Assembly: GCF_949987515.2 (NCBI RefSeq)
Contig: NC_082686.1
Span: forward strand, 48,957,559-49,021,558
Direction of reading: 5' to 3'
DNA length: 64,000 nucleotides
Source of the DNA: Delphinus delphis
Taxonomy: Eukaryota; Chordata; Mammalia; Artiodactyla; Delphinidae
The position numbers and the translations under genes are program-made. Positions 35,160-48,099 of the stretch are shown one piece after another. Every line of letters begins with the position of its first letter. The stretch's first letter is position 1. The notes under the pieces were generated by a model. That model was given only the letters and a program-made list of their open reading frames with translations, did no database searches and was not told the origin of the DNA.

Positions 35160-37720
35160 AACATATGGAGCTTTTATCTGTGGTTTATATTTTTTCCAGT
35201 TATGTTGCTATTTATAAGGTTTTGACCTTTAGCTCAGATCTGAGAATAATTTGCCCTATGTAAGTTCATGAATATAAATAGCCACTTATTGTTGGTTTTT
35301 TTTTTCTATTTATTACTAGGAAAGGAAATGTTCCTATCCTTATTCCGCCCACTACTTTGTACTGAAATCTATGTACATCTCTTTGCTATAAAATTGTATT
35401 CTTGATTTCAAATATATTTTCCTTTGCTTCATTTTCAGTATCTTTAACCTGTATTTCATGTGCTTATCTCTGTTGCAGCAGGAAGAATGGTATAAAAATG
35501 AAAAACTTCAACATGTGCTTCGAATGTGACAAGAAAAGAATAAGGGCTCTCACGATTGCTTGAGTTCAGATTTTACACTGGAAGGAAAGTTAGATGTAAA
35601 CCCTAATTTCTTAGTTCTAATAAGTATCTCTTCTTGGGAACTGGAAATGTCCAAAAAAAAAAAAAGGTAAATTAAATTCAATTATATTTTTTTATTTTTT
35701 GGTTGATCTAGGAAACTTTTTTTTTAGAGTCATTCCTATCTAGCACTGTTGTTCTTACTCAATTCTAAGGCAATTTGAGATACCAAATGATATTTTCCTG
35801 CTCTCTTTGCAAATAGATTTCTTGCTATAATGCCTAGGTTTTATACTTGTAGGAAAAACCCAGAAATCTGTTACAGATTTCTTTTTTCACTTTGGAATCT
35901 TTCATTTTAAATTTGTTTTCTCATATCTGATTTAATGCCTTGTTTCTCCTTATAAGCCCATCTTTAATTATTACTTTTAGAAACCAGCTTTTTTCTTTAT
36001 ATTTGTGAGTTTTATTTCCTGGTGAAGATGAAGGAGAAAAATAAAAACCACCCAGAGGTGACAACCATCAACATTTTAGTATGTGTCTTTTCAAAGAGAG
36101 GTCTGTCTAGTACACCTCATCTAGTAGTACACCTGTATCTATTTAGGTGTACAGATGGATCTCTCAATCTCAGTGTTCCACCTACTTGTAGCAGGAAGTC
36201 AGATCTTTTCCTGGCATGACCTTCCATAATGATTTTTATAAGAAGTCCCTGGCTGTGAGGGGCTTCTTGCATGTTTGCATTGCTGCCTATAAGGCCTTTC
36301 GTTCCTTTAGCTCTGAAGTCTGCTGCCCTTGGGCCGTCCTTCTGCGCCACTGACCATTGCTGTGCTGCTGCTGAACAGCTCTGAACCACACTGACGTCCT
36401 CTGAGCTGCTGGCCTTTCCACAGTACGTAGACCACGGCTACCGTGGTGCAGTGGAGTATTATCTTTGGTATATCATGTAAAGAGCTAAGTACTGGGAAGG
36501 AATCAAAAAGTATGATACATTGTTATCCTTAAGTTGCTTTTCTCTGATTTATAGTTTCTGTTTTTTTTTTTTTTTTTAAATATAGTCTTAATTGGTATAG
36601 AGTAGTTGGGGAGATGAGAAATGCATAGAAGTACAGAGATCAGCTGAGAAGTGAAAAACGTAAGTGTTGTGGGAATTCTGAGGATGGAAAGCATACTGGA
36701 ATAGCTTAGCCTTGTCTCCTTTATGAAGCTGGGGTGAGGAAGTGTTGTTGTATGTCCTTGTGGTATGGGAACGTATTAGACCAAAAGAGTGGAGGAGTGA
36801 GGGAAGAGGGGGCTTGCCAGGTCCAACACAAAACTGTAGGAGTATTGGTGCAGCTGAGGGAGTCTGAGGTCCTCTGCACCGTGGTTATGCACCCTTTTCA
36901 CCTTTACCTCTCTATCCTGCCTTGCATGGAAAGCCTCACTGGGAACTAAACACTAACATTTTCACTGCTTACCTATATCATAAAAGCAGCTGGGGAGAGC
37001 ATTTTAAAATAATTACATGGAAGAACAGTTAGGAGCCACATACTCTCAAGACTTCTGCCTCTAGCAGGTGTGATGAAGGATTTCGGTGAGCTGTTACTCC
37101 TGAAGCTTAGCTTTCCTCTCCTACATCTTCAGGGCAGGTGTCTTTCCTCCTGTGCCTTGTTACTCAGCTGAGGGACCATCAGAACCACATGTGTGGTGAG
37201 GGAGCCAGAAACCCAAAGGGTGTTTCCTGTCTCCTGCCATACAGAGGGATGGCATCCCTGTTTTCCAGAGGTTATCAGAATGGTTTGCACCTAATCCCAG
37301 ATCTTCTCATAAAATCACAGGTTTTCTTCTTACTGCCTTTAAATATAATTACTCTAGTAATGTAATAAAACTTAAACTGTAAGGGAAGGGAAGTGGTTTT
37401 ATTTACTTAGACCTCTTTAGAAAATTAACACTTGAATTTTGTAATTTCTAAGGGTTTGAAGATATTCTTCTTTGCTCTCTTAAAAGTTAAAACCTAAATA
37501 GGTAGTAGGACAAATATCTCTGTATTTACACAGAAGCCTGGAGCTGGGTTTAAGTAAATTGTCCGGATATGGAATAGATGTTACTGTGCTCTGTTTCTTT
37601 GCTTTCTCTTATGACTTTGGGTCTTCAGTAAGGTTAAGGAAGAGGAAATATGGTGTCTTTCCTTTTACTCCACTCTAAGCTGTTGTAATTGGTAATCTGT
37701 TTTCTCATCTCCCCTCTTCG
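35160..37720 (+). other. NXPE3 intron, no recognised gene
   Basis: No SINE or L1 is recognised here, and I see no coding exon. A possible untranslated exon at 35479-35666 is raised in the findings. Confidence 0.45.
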
Positions 37721-37723
37721 AAG

Positions 37724-38036
<313 letters not shown>

Positions 38037-38114
38037 TAACTAAGGGAACCAAGTCGAGGGATTTGGGGCTAACTAGCCTGGAAAATGTTGATCATCCAGA
38101 AACTTAGTCACAGT

Positions 38115-38300
38115 TCCTGTTTTCATTCATTCAATAAGTGTTTGAGTGCCTTCAACGGTTATATACTGTGCTAGTCACCAAAGGTGCGGTGGTTTCTTCA
38201 CTATGGAGTTCGTATTCTAAATGTGCATGGGAGAAAATAAGAGTAATAAGTAATCATAGAATATAATAATAAATGATAATTAGAAATTGTGAGAAGTACT
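38115..38300 (+). mobile_element. L2-like remnant
   Basis: The phrase 'attcattcaataagtgtttg' followed by 'actgtgctagtcaccaaagg' resembles the 3' part of L2 elements. It is short and diverged. Confidence 0.5.
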
Positions 38301-38439
38301 GTAGAGAAAAGAAAGTGGGTTCTCTAGAGTAGCTTTAGAGTGATGAAAGAAAGTCTTTTCAAGAAGGGGACCTTTTAGCCGACTCCTGGCAGAAAGCTGG
38401 AGTATTTCAGGGGAGGGAGATGATGATGTCTGTTTGTTT

Positions 38440-38805
38440 TTTGTTGTTTTTAAATTTATTTATTTTTGGCTGCTTTGGGTCTTTGTTGCTGTGTGCAGGC
38501 TTTCTCTAGTTGCGGCGAGCAGGGGCTACTCTTCCTTGCGGTATGCGGGCTTCTCATTGCGACGGTTTCTCGTTGCGGAGCACGGGCTCTAGGCATGCGG
38601 GCTTCAGTAGTTGTGGCACGCGGGCTCAGTAGCTGTGGCTCACAGGCTCTAGAGTGCAGGCTCACTGGTAGTTGTGGTGCACAGTAGTTGTGGTGCACGG
38701 GCTTAGTTGCCCTGCGGCATGTGGGATCTTCCCAGATCAGGGCTCGAACCTGTGTCCCCTGCACTGGCAGGCGAATTCTTAACCACTGCGCCAGCAGGGA
38801 AGTCC
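38440..38805 (-). mobile_element. Long CHR-type SINE
   Basis: The full-length inverted copy is flanked by gatgatgtctgttt (from about 38423) and gatgagtctgttttg (from 38806). A local duplication of 'gtagttgtggtgcac' lies at about 38668-38698. Confidence 0.9.
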
Positions 38806-38849
38806 GATGAGTCTGTTTTGAAGACTGGGTGTGGTGCTCAGGACAGGGA

Positions 38850-41235
38850 CCATGTCTTATTGAACCCTCACAAGTGCCTGGCACCGAGAAGGTACTTAGT
38901 AGTAGTCGCCTCTCCCCCTCTCTTCCATTCCCTTCATGAACTCACATATCACCAAAATTTGTGGAGTATTTTTTATCTAAACTGATGCTGTACTTTTAAT
39001 TTTGTTGGCTTGTGGTACTTCTTAGGTTATAGGTCGAACTTAATTACAGTATTTTTTTGGTTTTTGGATTTTGCTGTAAACTGAATGTTTGTGTCTCTCA
39101 AACATCCTGGCCCTGTGGGAGCTCAGGTTACTGTTTTCTCTCATGGTTTCGTGTGGTTCTTTCCCCAGCCTCCAGGAGTTTCCTTACACACATGTGCTCT
39201 TCAGTACTCTGCTGAATACTTAATTAGGACTCTCTGTAGATCTCCTGAGTTCTGTGTGCAGCTGTCTCCTACTGTTACTGTCCTGTGGATTCTAATCAGC
39301 TTGGTCTTCTAAGACTCTCAGCTCATCTCCTCAATTTAGGGGGTTCTCCAGGCTCCACCTGCGTTCCCCTCTTGCTGCTGCAGCCTGGAGATGCTCTCAA
39401 GGCTGTAAGCAAAGGGCAATCAGTCATAGGGATCACTTCCTGTATTTCCATCTTTCAGGCATCATGTCTTTTGTTGTCTGATGTGCAGTGTCTGGAAAAC
39501 CACTGTTTCAGGTGGAGGAGTGGATCTCACTGTTTCTGTATCTTGGCTGCAAGTGGAAGTCTGAGGGACTTGCATTTGAGGGGAAAGAGTTCATAGAGGA
39601 GCTGGAGAGAAGGATTAATGGACCAAGGGGAGGAGGAGAGGATGGGACCTAGAGTACAGATGGAGCAATAACTATGTAGAATGAGGGACATGGTACATTG
39701 TGAGTGTTCTTGTTATCATTTTATTATTAATTATGTAGGAGGAGCCATGCTCCTTCCTCTGACCTAAGAGGGAAAAATGTCATAATGGTTGGCAATGTAG
39801 ATACATTTGCTGCTGGAAGGTAAGACATTGAGGGAGTTCTTGCTTAGACAGGAGGTGGAAGGTGGAAGGAGGGTGGAGCCCAGGAGGTTGGTACATAGGG
39901 GATTGAAAGAATGGGGGTGGAAGATGGAGCTGACCCTGCACGATGATAGAGGGGCAATAACTTTCAAGATCATATGTGTGCATGGCGCTTACTTGCGTTG
40001 GTTTTGTGAGTGTGTGTTTTGTTTTACCACGTTCAACAGCCTGGGTGTAAGAAAAGAGAGGATAGTTGTGTAGGTCTAGGATGGCCGAGGAGGTAGGAGA
40101 AAGAGAGACTTGAGAGGTTAGGCCATAGTCCCACATCGTTATTGTCATTATACTCAGGAAGAAATGTTAGGAATTATTCTTAGGAATTCCCCTAATAGCC
40201 CTGCTGTAGTTCTTGGAAACTTCTGGAGAATGTCCGCTAACAGCTGTAGCTATCTGCACGAACACAAACTGAACAATAATGGAGAAGGGAGGTACCAGTA
40301 ATATAAATGATGTAGGACAATTTTAATATTGAAAATATAAATAGATCTTTTAGTGGAGTGTGGTGAGACACTTCCCCTCGTCTAAAGAGGTTATCTTGTC
40401 CAGGCTGAGAGTACTGTTATGACTTTTAAACTGTTCAATTTATTACTATGATGATAATTGTTAAAGAAGCTTGGGGTGGGGAGTGGGGAGTGGGAAAGGC
40501 TCTGAACCTTGGCCGTCTCCCGTCCCTTAATCCCTGGTCTGTCCTAGGCTTCTGATCCTGATTGTACTCTCCTTGCAATTACAGTATCTGAGTATTTTCT
40601 AAAAAGCACAGATTCAATTTTAATTAAAAATATCACATAAGAAAATTAACCATCACAGGTGGTAAGGGGAGAAAAAGCATTTTCAAATATGCCAAATTCA
40701 GAGTTGGTTAAGATAAACAAAGAAAACAAACAAACAACACTAAATGCAGCAAATATTCTTTCCATTGGTAACAGGTCTCTTTCATGTTTTTGTTTCCTCA
40801 TCTCATGCTCACGTTAGTCTCCCTTATATTGTATATGCGGAGTTTTTTGAAATTTAAGAAAGGAATATTTCCTTTGTCACGACTATTACATTTTTACTTA
40901 GTTTTCCAACATAAAATGTGGTTAGATACTTTAAATTCTTCAGCTTCTGAAACATTAATAAAGATTTATTGAATGAAAGTTGAATAAATTTGAAATAATT
41001 CATGGATGTTTAAAAAATACAAATCCTGGGGCATCCCGTCTGCTCCATCTCAGATGTATCACACCAAAATCCCCACATTTCCTAAGATTTGGCCAAATTC
41101 AGTTAAACAAATAGAGGAACAAATAAGATCCACAAACTAGCAAAACCTCTCTAGTTAGGTGATTGTGAGTAGAGCAACTACTATAGTGAATTCACAGATT
41201 TCTGAATTTCTAGACGTCTCCGAATGTAAAGGACT
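38850..41235 (+). other. NXPE3 intron, unremarkable
   Basis: About 2.4 kb has no SINE or L1 that I recognise. The + strand is purine-rich at 39590-39930. No coding exon is visible. Confidence 0.5.
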
Positions 41236-41239
41236 TATT

Positions 41240-41540
41240 ATCATGTTGGTATATACGGTAGGCTGAATAAAGCCCACAAAGATGTCAGTGTTTGAATTCT
41301 CAGAACCTGTGAATATGTTATCTGATAAAAGAGACTTTGCAGACAAGTTTAAGTTAAGAATCTTGAGATAAGGATATTATTCAGGATTATTTGGGTGGGC
41401 CCAATATAATCACATGGGTCTTTATAAGAGAGTGGCAAGAAGGTGGCGGTGATATGTTGATGGAAGTGGAGATTAGAATGATGCAGGTAGGAACCATGGG
41501 AGAAAAAATATCACATATGAGAAGGAGATGTATATCAACA
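41240..41540 (+). mobile_element. Old LTR-like repeat
   Basis: The string 'agaacctgtgaatatgttat', 'gagactttgcagacaagttt' and 'gtgggcccaatataatcaca' matches a widespread mammalian LTR repeat that I recognise but cannot name securely. Confidence 0.5.
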
Positions 41541-41659
41541 TCTAGCAAAAGTTTGTAGGGAGAATTCTCTGTTAGTTCTCTGTTAACCTCTCATTGAGCA
41601 TGGCCTGTATTTATTTGTTTTTTCCTTATTCATTGATATTTTAAATATATATGTTTTCT

Positions 41660-42660
41660 GATTATGAAAACAATACCAGTGTATTAGGGCTTTTGGCTGC
41701 AAATAAAGCTGATTCAATCTGGCTTTAATATTAAGGAATAATATTCATTTAGAGTAGAAGTCAGGAGGTATAGTTGGGCATAATTCATTTTGCTACGTTG
41801 AGCATAGTTCAGGCTCCATTTCTCTGTAAGTCTCTCTCAGCTGTGCCCTCTGTGCATTAGCTTTGTCTATGGCATCCTCTTTCATGGTTGGATTTTAGGT
41901 TGCTGCCACAGCAACAGGTGGTTGCTTTCTTGTACATGTCCAGCTTGAGATACAATTTTTTCCCCAAAAATATTCTCAAGAGTTACTTGCATTTTTTTCA
42001 TTGGCAAGTAAAATTCAGAGAGCTGTTCCCAGAGTACTGGTGGTGTCTGGATTCGGGTGCATGAATCCATCAGAAACATGCAGCAGCTTTTCATAGAACA
42101 GAATTGGGTCACAGGCCCATTCCTGAATCAGTCACTTGGGATTATTCTTTGATCAGTCAGGCCCGCCCCTGAGCTGACAGGTCAGTAAACAGCAGTGTTG
42201 TGTTTCAGTAGACAGGAGTAAAACAGGCCTGTGGAACAGGCAAGCATAGTGTTCATTCCAGTCCACACCTTACAGTGGCTCCAGGAGTGACCATTAGTGT
42301 TTCCTCTTGGCTCTGAATCTAAAAAGATGGCAGACCTTGAAGCTGCCCTTGTTACTGGCCTAGAATAGGGTTATCATTTGGGAAAATTAAGTAAATTGAC
42401 ATTTTTGCATTCTTTTTCATTTTTAAGTAAAATTCAGGTGACTTAGCACCAAGCATCTGGTGATTCTTGGATTGGGCTGTATGGGTCAGTTTGCTGGCCT
42501 TGAGTTGGTAGCTGGTGGCTACCCAAGGAACAAGAGTGACCATGGGAGAGGAAGAGAGGAAAAAGAAAGGAGAAGGAGGCATGCTGTGAGCACACAGTGC
42601 ATGGTTTGGTCCTTAGTGGTTTGTCATAGCCTCACAACAACTAAAAAGGAGAGGGAGGCT
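41660..42660 (+). other. Intronic tract with internal similarity
   Basis: The segments at 41990-42060 and 42405-42480 share 'aagtaaaattcag' and nearby words about 420 bases apart. They may be two copies of one old repeat. No gene is seen. Confidence 0.35.
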
Positions 42661-43097
42661 GGAATATTTCCTAAAACGTAATCAGTAGGTAAGGGAAATT
42701 TTTCTGTTTTTAAAAAATTGAGATATAATTTACATATAACGTTGTGTAAGTTTAAGGTGTATGATGTGTTGATTTGATACATTTATATATTGTAATATGA
42801 TTACCACTATAGTGTTAGCTAGCACTTCTATCATGTCACATAATTATCATTTCTTTTTATGGTGAGAACAATTAAGATCTTGTTTGTTAGCAACTTTGAA
42901 GTTTGTTACATAAACTTATTATATTTATATTAATACAATAATACACTATTGTTGACTACAGTCACTACGCTATGCGTTTGATCTCTAGGACTTATTTATC
43001 TACTAGTTGCAAGCTTGTACCCTTAAACAATATCTCCCTAATTCCCCAATCCCCTAGCCCCTGATAATCATTTTATTCTTTGTTTTCACGAGTTCAG

Positions 43098-43244
43098 CTT
43101 TTTTTTTTTTTAACACTTTATTCCTTTTTTTTTTTGGCCGCACCATGTGGCTTGTGGGATCTTAGTTCCCCAACCAGGGATTGAACCCGGGCCCTTGGCA
43201 GTGAAAGCATGGAGTCCTAACCACTGGACTGCCAGGGAATTGTG
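43098..43244 (-). mobile_element. Head-only tRNA-type SINE in L1
   Basis: The inverted copy has an A/T-rich tail and is flanked by gagttcag at 43090-43097 and 43245-43252. Confidence 0.87.
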
Positions 43245-43333
43245 GAGTTCAGTTTGTTTAGATTTCACATATAAGTGATATGGGGTATTTGTCTTTCTCT
43301 GTCTGACTCATCTCACTTAGCATAATATTCCAT

Positions 43334-43373
43334 TGTGTGTGTGTGTGTATATAGATATATATACACACACACT
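43334..43373. repeat. TG/TA/AC microsatellite
   Basis: The run TGTGTG, TATA, ACACAC is near-palindromic and could fold back. It lies at the variable TGTATATA position of the L1. Confidence 0.9.
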
Positions 43374-43810
43374 GCATTTTCTTTATTCATCCATCAGTGG
43401 ACTTATGTTCTTTCCATATCTTGGCTATTGTGAATAATGCTACAGTGAACATGGGTGTGCAGATATCTTTTTTTATACCTTTTTTCATTTCCTTAGGATA
43501 TACACCCAGAAATGGGATTGCTGGATCATATGATAGTTCAATTTTTAATTTTTTGAGGAACCTTCATGCTGTTTTCTGTAGCAGCTGAACTAATTTACAT
43601 TCCCAACAACAGTGTATAAGGGTTCCCTTCTCTCCCTATCTTCTTTATCTTCCTTATGGTAGCCATTCTAATAGGTGTGATGTGATATCTTATCATGGTA
43701 TTGATTTGCATTTCCCTGATGATTAGTGATGTTGATCATCTTTTCATGTACCTGTTCACCATTTGGATGTCTTCTTTGGAAAAAATGTCTATTTAGTTCC
43801 TCTGCCCGTT

Positions 43811-44128
43811 TATTTATTTATGTATTTTTGGCTGTGTTGGGTTTTTGTTGCTGTGCACAGGTTTTCTCTAGTTGTGGCAAGTGGGGGCTACTCTTTGTTG
43901 CAGTGCATGGGCTTCTCATTGTGGTGGCTTCTCTTGTTGCGGAGCACGGGCTCTAGACACGTGGGCTCAGTAGTTGTGGCTCGTGGGCTCTAGAGCGCAG
44001 GCTCAGTAGTTGTGGTGCATGGGCTTAGTTGCTCCACGGCATGTGGAATCTTCCCGGACCAGGGCTTGAACCTGTGTCCCCTGCATTGGCAGGCGGATTC
44101 TTAACCACTGTGCCACCAGGGAAGTCAC
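43811..44128 (-). mobile_element. Long CHR-type SINE in L1
   Basis: The full-length inverted copy is flanked by cctctgcccgtt at 43799-43810 and cctctgcccatt at 44129-44140. Confidence 0.91.
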
Positions 44129-45209
44129 CCTCTGCCCATTTTTAAAATTGGATTTTGTTGTTATTCTTATTGAGTTGTATGAGTTCTCTATATATTTTAG
44201 ACAGTCACCCTTTATCTGATATATAGGTTGCAAATATTTCTCCCATTCCATAGGTTATCTTTTCATTTTATTGGAGCTATCTATTGCAGTGCAGAAGCTT
44301 TCTAGTTTGATATAATACCCCTTGTTGATTTTTGCTTTTGTTGCTTGTGCTTTTGGTGTCATATCTAAAAAAATCATTGCCAAGACCGATGCCAAGACAC
44401 TTCTTCTTCTAGTATTTTACAGTATCAGATCTTATGTTTGTTTTTAATCCATTTTGAGTTCATTTTTGTGAGTTGTGTAAGATAGGGGTTCAATTTCATT
44501 TGTTTATTTGTGGTTAACCAGTCTTCCCAGCACCATTTTTGAAGAGACTATGCTTTCATCATTGAGTATTTGTTTGCTCCCTTATCAAATATTAGTTGAC
44601 TGTTTATGTGGAGGTTTATTTCTAAACTCTTGATTGTATTCCATTGGTCTATATGTCTGTATTTATGCCAGTACCATACTGTTTTGATTACTATAGCTTT
44701 GTAGTGCAGTTTGAAATCAGGACGTGTGATACCTTTAGATTTGTTCTTTTTTCTCAGGATTGCTTTGGCTATTTGGGATCTTTTGTTGTTCCACATAAAT
44801 TTTAGGATTGTTTTTTCTATTACTGTGGAAAATGCCATTGGAATTTTGATAGGGTTTTCACTGGATCTATAGATGACTCTGTTAGTATAGGTGTTTTAAC
44901 AATATTAATTCTTCCAATCTATGAACATGGGCTCTCTTTCCATTTGTTTATGTCTACTTCAGTTTCTTTCATCAAAGTTTTCATTGTATAGATCTTTCAC
45001 TTCCTTGGTTAAATTTATTCCTAATTATTTTACTGTTTTTGATGCTACTGTGAATGGGATAGTTTTCTTTATTTTTTTCCAGATGTTTTGTTGTTAGTGT
45101 ATAGAAGTGCAATTTATTTCTGTATGTTGATTTTATATCCTGCAGCTTTACTGAATTTGTTGATTAGTTCCAGCAGGTTTTTGATTGCGTCTTTAGGATT
45201 TTCTAAATA

Positions 45210-45443
45210 CAGGTGACCCTTGAACAAGATGGGTTTAAACTGTATGGGTTCACTTATACATGGATTTTTTTCAGTAGTAAATACGACAGTACTACATAAT
45301 CCACAGTTGGTTGAATCTATGGATGTGGAACTGCAGATATGGAGACATTGTGTATAAGGAGGGCTGACTATAAGTTATATGCAGATTTTCTACTGTGTGG
45401 AGGGTAAGTGCCCCTAACCTCTGCATTATTCAGGAGTCAACTG
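45210..45443 (+). mobile_element. DNA transposon (MITE-like), second copy
   Basis: It starts CAGGTGACCCTTGAACAAGA, ends 'ttcaggagtcaactg' and is flanked by TA. It belongs to the family of the element at 21777-22000, with more of the central region kept. It lies inside the antisense L1. Confidence 0.82.
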
Positions 45444-48099
45444 TATGAGATGATATCATCTTCAAATAATGACAATTTTACTTCTTCATTTCTGATTTGG
45501 ATGCCTTTTATTTCTTTGTCTTGCCTAATTACTCTAGCTGACACTTATAGTACTATGTTGAATCAGAGTGGTGACTGTGGACATCCTTGTCTTGTTCTTG
45601 ATTTTAGAATAAAAGCTTTTAATCTTTCACCATTGAGTGTGATATTAGCTGTGGGTTTGTTGTAAATAGCCTTTATTAAATTTACCTTCTATACCCAGTT
45701 TGTTGCGATGTTTTTATCACGAAAGGATGTTGTATTTTATCAAATACATTTTCATTCTATTAATATGGTGTATCACATTTATTGTTTTGTGTATGCTGAA
45801 TCATACTTTCATCCCAGGGATAAATCCCACTTGGCCATTCTACTTCCCTGAGGTGTAAAGTTAGGTTGCATGAGATAGATCTGTTTTCTTAATATATACA
45901 TTTGTTGCTATGAACATCCCTCTCAGAACTGCTTTTGTGGTAGGTTTTCCATAGGTTTTAGTATGTTATTTCCAGCTTCATTTTGAGATATTTAAAAATA
46001 TTCTTTTTCAACTTATTCTTTGATCTATTGGTTGTTCAGGAGTACGTTGTTTAATTTCTACATATTTGTAGATTTTCCAGCTTTCCTCTTGTTGTTGATG
46101 TCTAGTTTCATACCACTGTGGTCAAAAAGGATAGTTGGTATGATTTCATTCTTCTTAAATTTGCTAAGACTTGCTTTGTGGCCTATCATGTGATCTAAAG
46201 TGGGGCATGTTCCATGTGCACTTGAGAAGAATGTGTATTCTACTGCTGTGATTGAATGTTCTATAAACGTCTCTTAGGTTCATTTGATCTAATATATGTT
46301 TCCAGTCCAATGCTTCTTTATTGATTATCTGTCTGGGGGATCCATCCATTGCTGAAACTGGGGTATTGAAACCCCCTACTATTACTATATTCATGTGTAT
46401 TTTTCCCTTCAGTTTTGTTGGTATTTGTGTAATAGATTTAGGTGTTTTGACATTGGGTAGGTATAGATTTATGATTGTTATATTTTCTTGATGTATTGAC
46501 CATTTATCATCATATAATGATCTTTATCTCTTGTTACTGGTTTTGGTTTAAAGCCTATTTTGTCTCATATAAGTATAGATAACCCCCTTTCTTTTGGTTT
46601 CTATTTGCATGTAATGTCTTTTTCCATCCCTTCATGTTGAGTCTTTTTGTGTCATGAAATCTAAAGTGAATCTAGGCTGCATGTAGTTGGGTCTTATTTT
46701 TTTATTCATTCAGCCACTCTGTGCCTTTTGGTGAATTCAGTCCACTTACATTTTGAGTATTTATTGATACATTAGGACTTATTAATGCTAGCTTATTAAT
46801 TGCTTTCTATTTGTTTTGCATTTTCATTGTTTCTTTTCCCCTCTGTTTGTGCCTTCCTTTTTTTGTAAATTAGTGATTTTCCATGGTGGTATGCTCTGTT
46901 TTCATTTCTTTCGCTTTTGTGAATTTTCTTTATGTTTTTGTTTCGTGGTTACATAAAACATTTCATAGATAAAGCAGACCATTTTAGGCTGATAACAGCA
47001 TAACTTCAATTGCACACAAAGCTCCACCTTTTTATTCCCTCCCTTTTATATTTTTGATGTCACAGTTTACCTCTTTTTGTACTGTGTATTTGTTAACAAG
47101 TTATAGTAGCTGTAGTTATTTTCTTTAACCTTTATACTACAGTTAAGTGGTTAACACACCATCCTATTACAGAATTAGAGTTTTCTAAATCTGTATATTT
47201 ATCTTCACCAGTGTGTTGTATACTTTTGTATGTTTTCATATCACTAGCATCTTTTCATTTCAGCTTGAAGAACTCCTTTCAGCATTTCTTGCAAGGCAGG
47301 TCTAGTGGTGATGAACTCCCTCAGCTTTTGTCTGTCAAGGAAAGTCTTTATTTTTCCTTCACATCTGAAGGATAACTTTTCTGGTTATTCTTGATTGGCA
47401 ATTTTTTTCTTTCAACACTTTGGATATGTCATCCACTCTCTCCTGGCCTGTAGGTTTTCTGCTTAGAAATCCACTGAGAGCTGAATGGGCATTCTTTTGT
47501 AGATTACAATAATTTTTCCTTTGGCTGCCTTTAGGATTCTCTCTTTACGCTTGTTTTTTGACAGTTTCATTATAATGTGTCTTGGAGAAGGTCTTTTTGC
47601 ATAGAGATAATAGGGTGATCTCTTAGCTTCTTGAACTTGGTTGTCCAAGTATATCCCTAGGTTTGGGAAGTTCTCAGCTATTATTTCTTGAAATAAACTC
47701 TGCCCCCTTTTCCCTCTCTCCTCTCTCTCAAACCCTGATTATTCTAATATTTGTACATTTGGTGGCATCGCATAGATCATGTAAGCTTTCTATGCTCTTT
47801 TTCATTCTTTTTTTCCTGCGTTCTCTTCTGATTGGTTTATTTCAAAGTTCCTGTCCTCTAGCTCCCTTATTCAGTCTTCCATTTGATCTCCTTTGCTATA
47901 GATGCTCTCTATTGCATTTTTTTCATTTTATTCATGGAATTTTTCAGCTCCAAAATTTCCATTTGCTGCTTCTTTATGATTTCTATCTCTTGGTAAGTTT
48001 CTGATTTTGTTCATGTATATTTTGACTTGTTTGTCTCTGTTTCATTGTAGCTCATTGAGTTTCCTCAAACAGCTATTTTGAATTCTTTATCTTCTAGGT

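Noticed and set aside
43334..43373. Near-palindromic TG/TA/AC run as a regulatory hairpin
   Set aside because: It is a microsatellite at the variable position of an L1, better explained by slippage.
47663..48004. Plus-strand hydrophobic 113-codon frame
   Set aside because: It is opposite-strand L1 sequence, with no start context or homology that I recognise.
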